Source of the DNA: Streptomyces sp. B21-105
GTDB taxonomy: Bacteria; Actinomycetota; Actinomycetes; Streptomycetales; Streptomycetaceae
NCBI RefSeq assembly: GCF_036898465.1
Contig: NZ_JARUMJ010000001.1
Location: 3,100,001-3,164,000, forward strand
Direction of reading: 5' to 3'
DNA: 64,000 bases
Made by a program: the position numbers and the translations under genes. Positions 60,956 through 64,000 of this stretch are shown here, in pieces (position 1 is the first letter of the stretch; every line of letters starts with the position of its first letter). Below the pieces are notes generated by a model. That model was not told the origin of the DNA and did not search any database. It saw only the letters and a program-made list of their open reading frames with translations.

Positions 60956-61365
60956 CCGTCGCCGACTACCTCATCGACACCTCCGCCCTCGCCCGCGTCC
61001 TGCTCCGCCAGACCACAACCGAGTGGGACGACAGGATCGGCGCCGGCCTCGTCGCGATCTGCGACATCACGGAACTCGAGGTCCTCTACTCCGCCCGCGC
61101 AGCCGCGGACCGCGCACGACTGAAGGCTGCACTCGACGCCCACTACGTGTGGTGCCCCATGCCTGACGCCATCTACCGCCGCTCCCGCACCGTCCAGGAA
61201 CAACTGACCACCAAAGGGGAACACCGCAGCGCGGGCCCCGTCGATCTCCTGGTGGCCGCCGCCGCGGAAGAAGCAGGCCTCACCCTGCTCCACTTCGACC
61301 GCGACTTCGAAACCATTGCTCGCACGACGGGGCAGCCGGTCCGCGTGATCGACCTCAGGCAGTAG
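60952..61365 (+). CDS. vapC: VapC-type PIN ribonuclease toxin
   Basis: 137 aa from a GTG at 60952. PIN residues D9 (YLIDTSALARVL), E41 (DITELEVLY), D97 (AGPVDLLVAAA) and D115/D117 (LHFDRDFETIA) are all present. It should be a metal-dependent RNase, active when VapB is degraded. Complete and coupled. Confidence 0.9.
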   Translation: MTVADYLIDTSALARVLLRQTTTEWDDRIGAGLVAICDITELEVLYSARAAADRARLKAALDAHYVWCPMPDAIYRRSRTVQEQLTTKGEHRSAGPVDLLVAAAAEEAGLTLLHFDRDFETIARTTGQPVRVIDLRQ

Positions 61366-61886
61366 AGTCCGCGCGGTCGCACGGACGGGCGTCAAGCCTC
61401 TCGCCGACCACCCACCCGAAGGCGGTATCGCGGCGACGCCCCCACTGCCGGACGGCCCTCGTTCCGCACCTCGCGCCCGCCCCACGGACTGAGCCGCCCC
61501 GCCGACACCCGGTCCGGGGGCACGGCACGCGCGGGTGAACTGCCGTACCCACCCGCCGTATTTCGTCGATCACTTGTCGGTGGTCGCGCCACCGAGCGCA
61601 ACGCCGGGGTCGCACGTCAGGAGTACCGGCAGGCCACGGTCCCGGCTCAGCTGTCGACCGCTGTTGGTTACTGGTAGGCCGGTCGCGCTCGCCGCTATTC
61701 GTCATCACCTGATGACCACCGGGTGACCGCCCTTCACCCTCTACTTCGGCGACTTCAAGGGCGGCCCGACACCCGGCCGGCTCAGCCTGCACCCCGGGGC
61801 GTAGCGCCTCGTGTCCATGGTCGCACCGACCCTCCAAGGCATGATCGGTACGGTGGCACCGGGACGACCAGAGGGGCGACGCGACC
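61366..61886. other. No supported gene
   Basis: Leftward and rightward frames lack domains. The promoter of the MarR-type gene probably lies near 61840-61880. Confidence 0.5.
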
Positions 61887-62381
61887 GTGGGCGAGCAGAC
61901 GGAGATCACGACGGCGAAACAGGCCGCGGACCACGAGCTGATCCTGGCCTTCGGCCGACTGCAGGGCGCGGCCAACCGGCTGGAGTACATCCTCGGCCGG
62001 GCGCTCGAGGTGGAGTGCGGCATCAGCCACCTGATGTTCGAGGTGCTGCTGATCCTCGGCCGGGCGGGCGAGCCGGGACTCTCCATGCGGGCCATCGCCC
62101 AGGAGCAGGTCCTGACCACGGGCGGCGCCACCCGGCTGGTGGACCGGATGGAGGCGGCCGAACTGGTCGAGCGGGCAGCGGATCCAGGCGACCGGCGCGC
62201 GCGACTGGTCCGGCTGACCGCATTGGGCGAGGAGACCGTCGTACGCGCGTCCCGGGTCCATCTGGAGAACATCAAGCGGTACCTCGTGGACCCCCTGCCC
62301 GCAGCGGACCGGAAGCGGTTCTCGGAGGATCTCCGTATCCTCAGCCACACGGCCCGGGACCTGCTACCCCGCCTGCCCTGA
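61887..62381 (+). CDS. MarR-family regulator of the DsbA/MBL pair
   Basis: 164 aa from GTG 61887. Winged helix: ISHLMFEVLLILGRAGEPGL, MRAIAQEQVLTTGGATRLVD and ERAADPGDRRARLVRLTALG. No conserved redox Cys is obvious except one near CGISH, which might sense oxidation. It is followed by a palindrome at 62459 and two genes it may control. Confidence 0.85.
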   Translation: MGEQTEITTAKQAADHELILAFGRLQGAANRLEYILGRALEVECGISHLMFEVLLILGRAGEPGLSMRAIAQEQVLTTGGATRLVDRMEAAELVERAADPGDRRARLVRLTALGEETVVRASRVHLENIKRYLVDPLPAADRKRFSEDLRILSHTARDLLPRLP

Positions 62382-62458
62382 CCTGCGGAGCGGCAGCACC
62401 GTTGGTGTGATGACGTTGCCGGCCACGCCCATGTGCTCACCTCACACGAACCTTGAAA

Positions 62459-62476
62459 TATCTGATGTGTCAGATA
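62459..62476. promoter_or_regulatory. MarR-type operator palindrome
   Basis: TATCTGATGTGTCAGATA, perfect 7-bp arms around TGTG, 61 bp before the DsbA-like ATG. A third TCTGTCAG half-site follows. Confidence 0.75.
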
Positions 62477-62536
62477 CTGTTCTGTCAGGTGAATCGCTCG
62501 CAACCGGCGAGCGCGCATCCCTTGCCGAGGTCCTCG

Positions 62537-63154
62537 ATGAAGATCGTCTACGTCTTCGACGCCTATTGCGGCTGGTCGCACGGGTTCTCCGGAACACTGA
62601 GCGAGGTCGCCTCCCGTCACCCCGAACTGCCGGTCGAGGTCGTCTCCGGCGGCCTGTTCACCGGGTCGCGCCGGGTACCCGTCCGCGAGTTCGGCTATGT
62701 CCAGGGCGCGAACGCCAAGATCGCCGAGCTGACCGGCGCCGAGTTCGGCGAGGCGTATGAGCGGCTGATCGCCGACGGCTCCTTCGTGATGGACTCGGAG
62801 GCTGCCGCGCGCGGTGTCGCCGCCCTGCGCCAGGCTGCACCGGCCCGCGCGGCGGAGCTGGCGATCGCCCTGCAGCGGGCCTTCTACGTCGAAGGCCTGA
62901 GCCTGTCCGAGGGGGCCACCTACCGGAAGGTCGCCGAGGAGGCCGGACTGAATGCCGACGCCGTGGTCACCGCCTTCGAGGGATCCGAGGTTCGGGTGGC
63001 GGCGGGCTCCGACTTCCACCGGTCCGCCTCGCTGGGCGTCACCGGCTTCCCCACACTGCTGGCCGTCGACGGCGACTCCGTCACTGCCGTGGCCCACGGC
63101 CACGGCACCGCCGACGAGATCGACCAGCGGCTCGCGGCGCTCCCCAACCACTGA
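62537..63154 (+). CDS. DsbA-family thioredoxin-like protein with CGWS site
   Basis: 205 aa from ATG 62537. The redox site is FDAYCGWSHGF: the usual second Cys is replaced by Ser, so it cannot form an intramolecular disulfide. An alpha-helical insertion and the cis-proline strand (GVTGFPTLLAVDG) are present. Probably a FrnE/2-hydroxychromene-isomerase-like enzyme or glutathione-type thiol transferase, using mycothiol. Cytoplasmic, no signal. Confidence 0.85.
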   Translation: MKIVYVFDAYCGWSHGFSGTLSEVASRHPELPVEVVSGGLFTGSRRVPVREFGYVQGANAKIAELTGAEFGEAYERLIADGSFVMDSEAAARGVAALRQAAPARAAELAIALQRAFYVEGLSLSEGATYRKVAEEAGLNADAVVTAFEGSEVRVAAGSDFHRSASLGVTGFPTLLAVDGDSVTAVAHGHGTADEIDQRLAALPNH

Positions 63155-63199
63155 CCCTCCCGCTCCCCACCTCCTCCCCCTCCCCACAAGGAGTCATCG

Positions 63200-64000
63200 A
63201 TGAGCACCCTCTCCTTCAAGATCCTCGACCTGGACTTCCCGGCCGGCAGCAAGAACAAGACCGCCACCCTCGTCACCGGCGAGCATGAGGCCCTCCTGGT
63301 CGACGCCGCCTTCACCCGCGCCGACGGCCACCGTCTCGCCGCCGAGATCCTCGACTCCGGCAAGAAGCTCACCACCGTCTTCGTCAGCCACGCCGATCCC
63401 GACTTCTACTTCGGCGCCGAAGTCATCGCCGACGCCTTCCCCGACGCGACCTTCGTCGCCACCCCGATCGTCATCGAGCACATCCAGCACTCCTACGAGG
63501 GCAAGCTCAAGGCGTGGGCCGCGCTCGGCCCGAACCTGCCCACCCGGCTGGTCGACCTCACTCCGCTGACCGGCGACCTCACCCTGGAGGGCCACCGCTT
63601 CGAGCTCAAGGGCGGCCCGGCCGCGCTGCCGGACCGCCACTACCTGTGGCAGGCCGAGCACCGCGCCCTCCTCGGCGGCGTCCTCCTCTTCCAGCAGGAG
63701 CACGTCTGGGTCGCCGACACCCCCACCCCCGGTGACCGTGCCGCGTGGATCGACCTGCTGGACGAAATGGCCGCCCTGCAGCCGGAGTTGGCCGTCCCCG
63801 GCCACCGCCTGCCCGCCACCCCGGCCGACGCCTCCGCCATCACCGCCACCCGCGCGTACCTTCTGGCCTTCGAGGAGGAGCTTGCTACGGCGGCCGACGG
63901 TGCGACGCTGACTGAGGCGCTGGTCAAGCGTTACCCCGACAACGGCATGCTGATCGCCGCCCAGATCGGCGCGAAGGTTGCCAAGGGAGAAATGAAGTGG
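63200..64000 (+). CDS. Metallo-beta-lactamase-fold hydrolase (runs off the window)
   Basis: At least 267 residues from ATG 63200 (AAGGAG). LVDAAFTRADG gives the first strand Asp, and VSHADPDFYFG replaces the canonical HxHxDH by H64-x-D66-x-D68-F69. GHRLPATP carries a later His. So it belongs to a group with an altered metal site. It follows the DsbA-like gene by 45 bp and is likely co-transcribed with it. Confidence 0.8.
   Translation, partial: MSTLSFKILDLDFPAGSKNKTATLVTGEHEALLVDAAFTRADGHRLAAEILDSGKKLTTVFVSHADPDFYFGAEVIADAFPDATFVATPIVIEHIQHSYEGKLKAWAALGPNLPTRLVDLTPLTGDLTLEGHRFELKGGPAALPDRHYLWQAEHRALLGGVLLFQQEHVWVADTPTPGDRAAWIDLLDEMAALQPELAVPGHRLPATPADASAITATRAYLLAFEEELATAADGATLTEALVKRYPDNGMLIAAQIGAKVAKGEMKW

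Noticed and set aside
1..64000. tRNA or rRNA genes
   Set aside because: No cloverleaf-like or rRNA-like sequence was recognised by eye; a covariance search was not possible.

Overview
High-GC DNA with the codon habits, small-ORF coupling (ATGA/GTGA overlaps) and gene families of Streptomyces. From memory, the block matB - fused carboxyltransferase - trypco-like protein - FAD oxidase - mbl (32.2-38.4 kb) resembles the SCO2444-SCO2451 neighbourhood of S. coelicolor, so the right-centre of the window is probably ordinary chromosome and the left third is an accessory island.

Layout. (1) 1-2.9 kb: end of an integrated pSAM2-type element (AICE): integrase (cut by the window edge), excisionase, a frameshifted RepSA-like replication initiator, and a divergent GntR-type regulator. 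(2) 2.9-5.0 kb: a complete, apparently recent IS481-type insertion with 42-bp imperfect terminal inverted repeats and a 10-12 bp target duplication. (3) 5.0-21.2 kb: accessory island with a HigBA-like toxin-antitoxin pair, four polymorphic-toxin tips each followed by a candidate immunity gene, two integrase 3' remnants, a five-times repeated ~22-24 bp motif that punctuates the cassettes, a DUF262/GmrS-like gene, a truncated group II intron, a Phd/PIN toxin-antitoxin pair, and an IS3/IS30 chimera. Within it, at 9.7-14.1 kb, lies a compact locus that looks like an undescribed RiPP pathway: HTH-TPR regulator, small ORFs, a 39-aa precursor-like peptide, a strong UUCG hairpin, an asparagine-synthetase-like ATP-dependent enzyme and a methyltransferase. 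(4) 21.2-31.9 kb: DUF397 and DUF4360 proteins, Rrf2 regulator, GH51 arabinofuranosidase, an operon of zinc peptidase-like, multi-pass membrane and FAD monooxygenase proteins, an IclR-SMP30 pair, an ATP-grasp protein. (5) 32.2-38.4 kb: MatB, carboxyltransferase, FAD oxidase, MreB/Mbl homologue. (6) 38.6-49.1 kb: a secreted plant-polysaccharide hydrolase region: two GH5 enzymes with TTACGTAA-centred operators, the scar of a LacI-type regulator, a GH43-AbfB enzyme and a ~1000-aa multidomain glycosidase. (7) 49.3-57.8 kb: alanine-dehydrogenase-like enzyme with a small Cys-rich protein, MarR, an IS605-type TnpB element, a large SARP-AAA-TPR regulator and a small secreted protein. (8) 58.2-64 kb: gene fragments (SDR, TetR, hydrolase, IS3), GNAT, VapBC with its palindrome, and a MarR-controlled DsbA/metallo-beta-lactamase pair running off the end.

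The most interesting parts are the cassette-like toxin/immunity array (6.7-17.9 kb) and the RiPP-like locus embedded in it. Many toxin and replication genes carry single-base frameshifts, so either the island is decaying or the assembly has homopolymer errors; read-level checking decides this.
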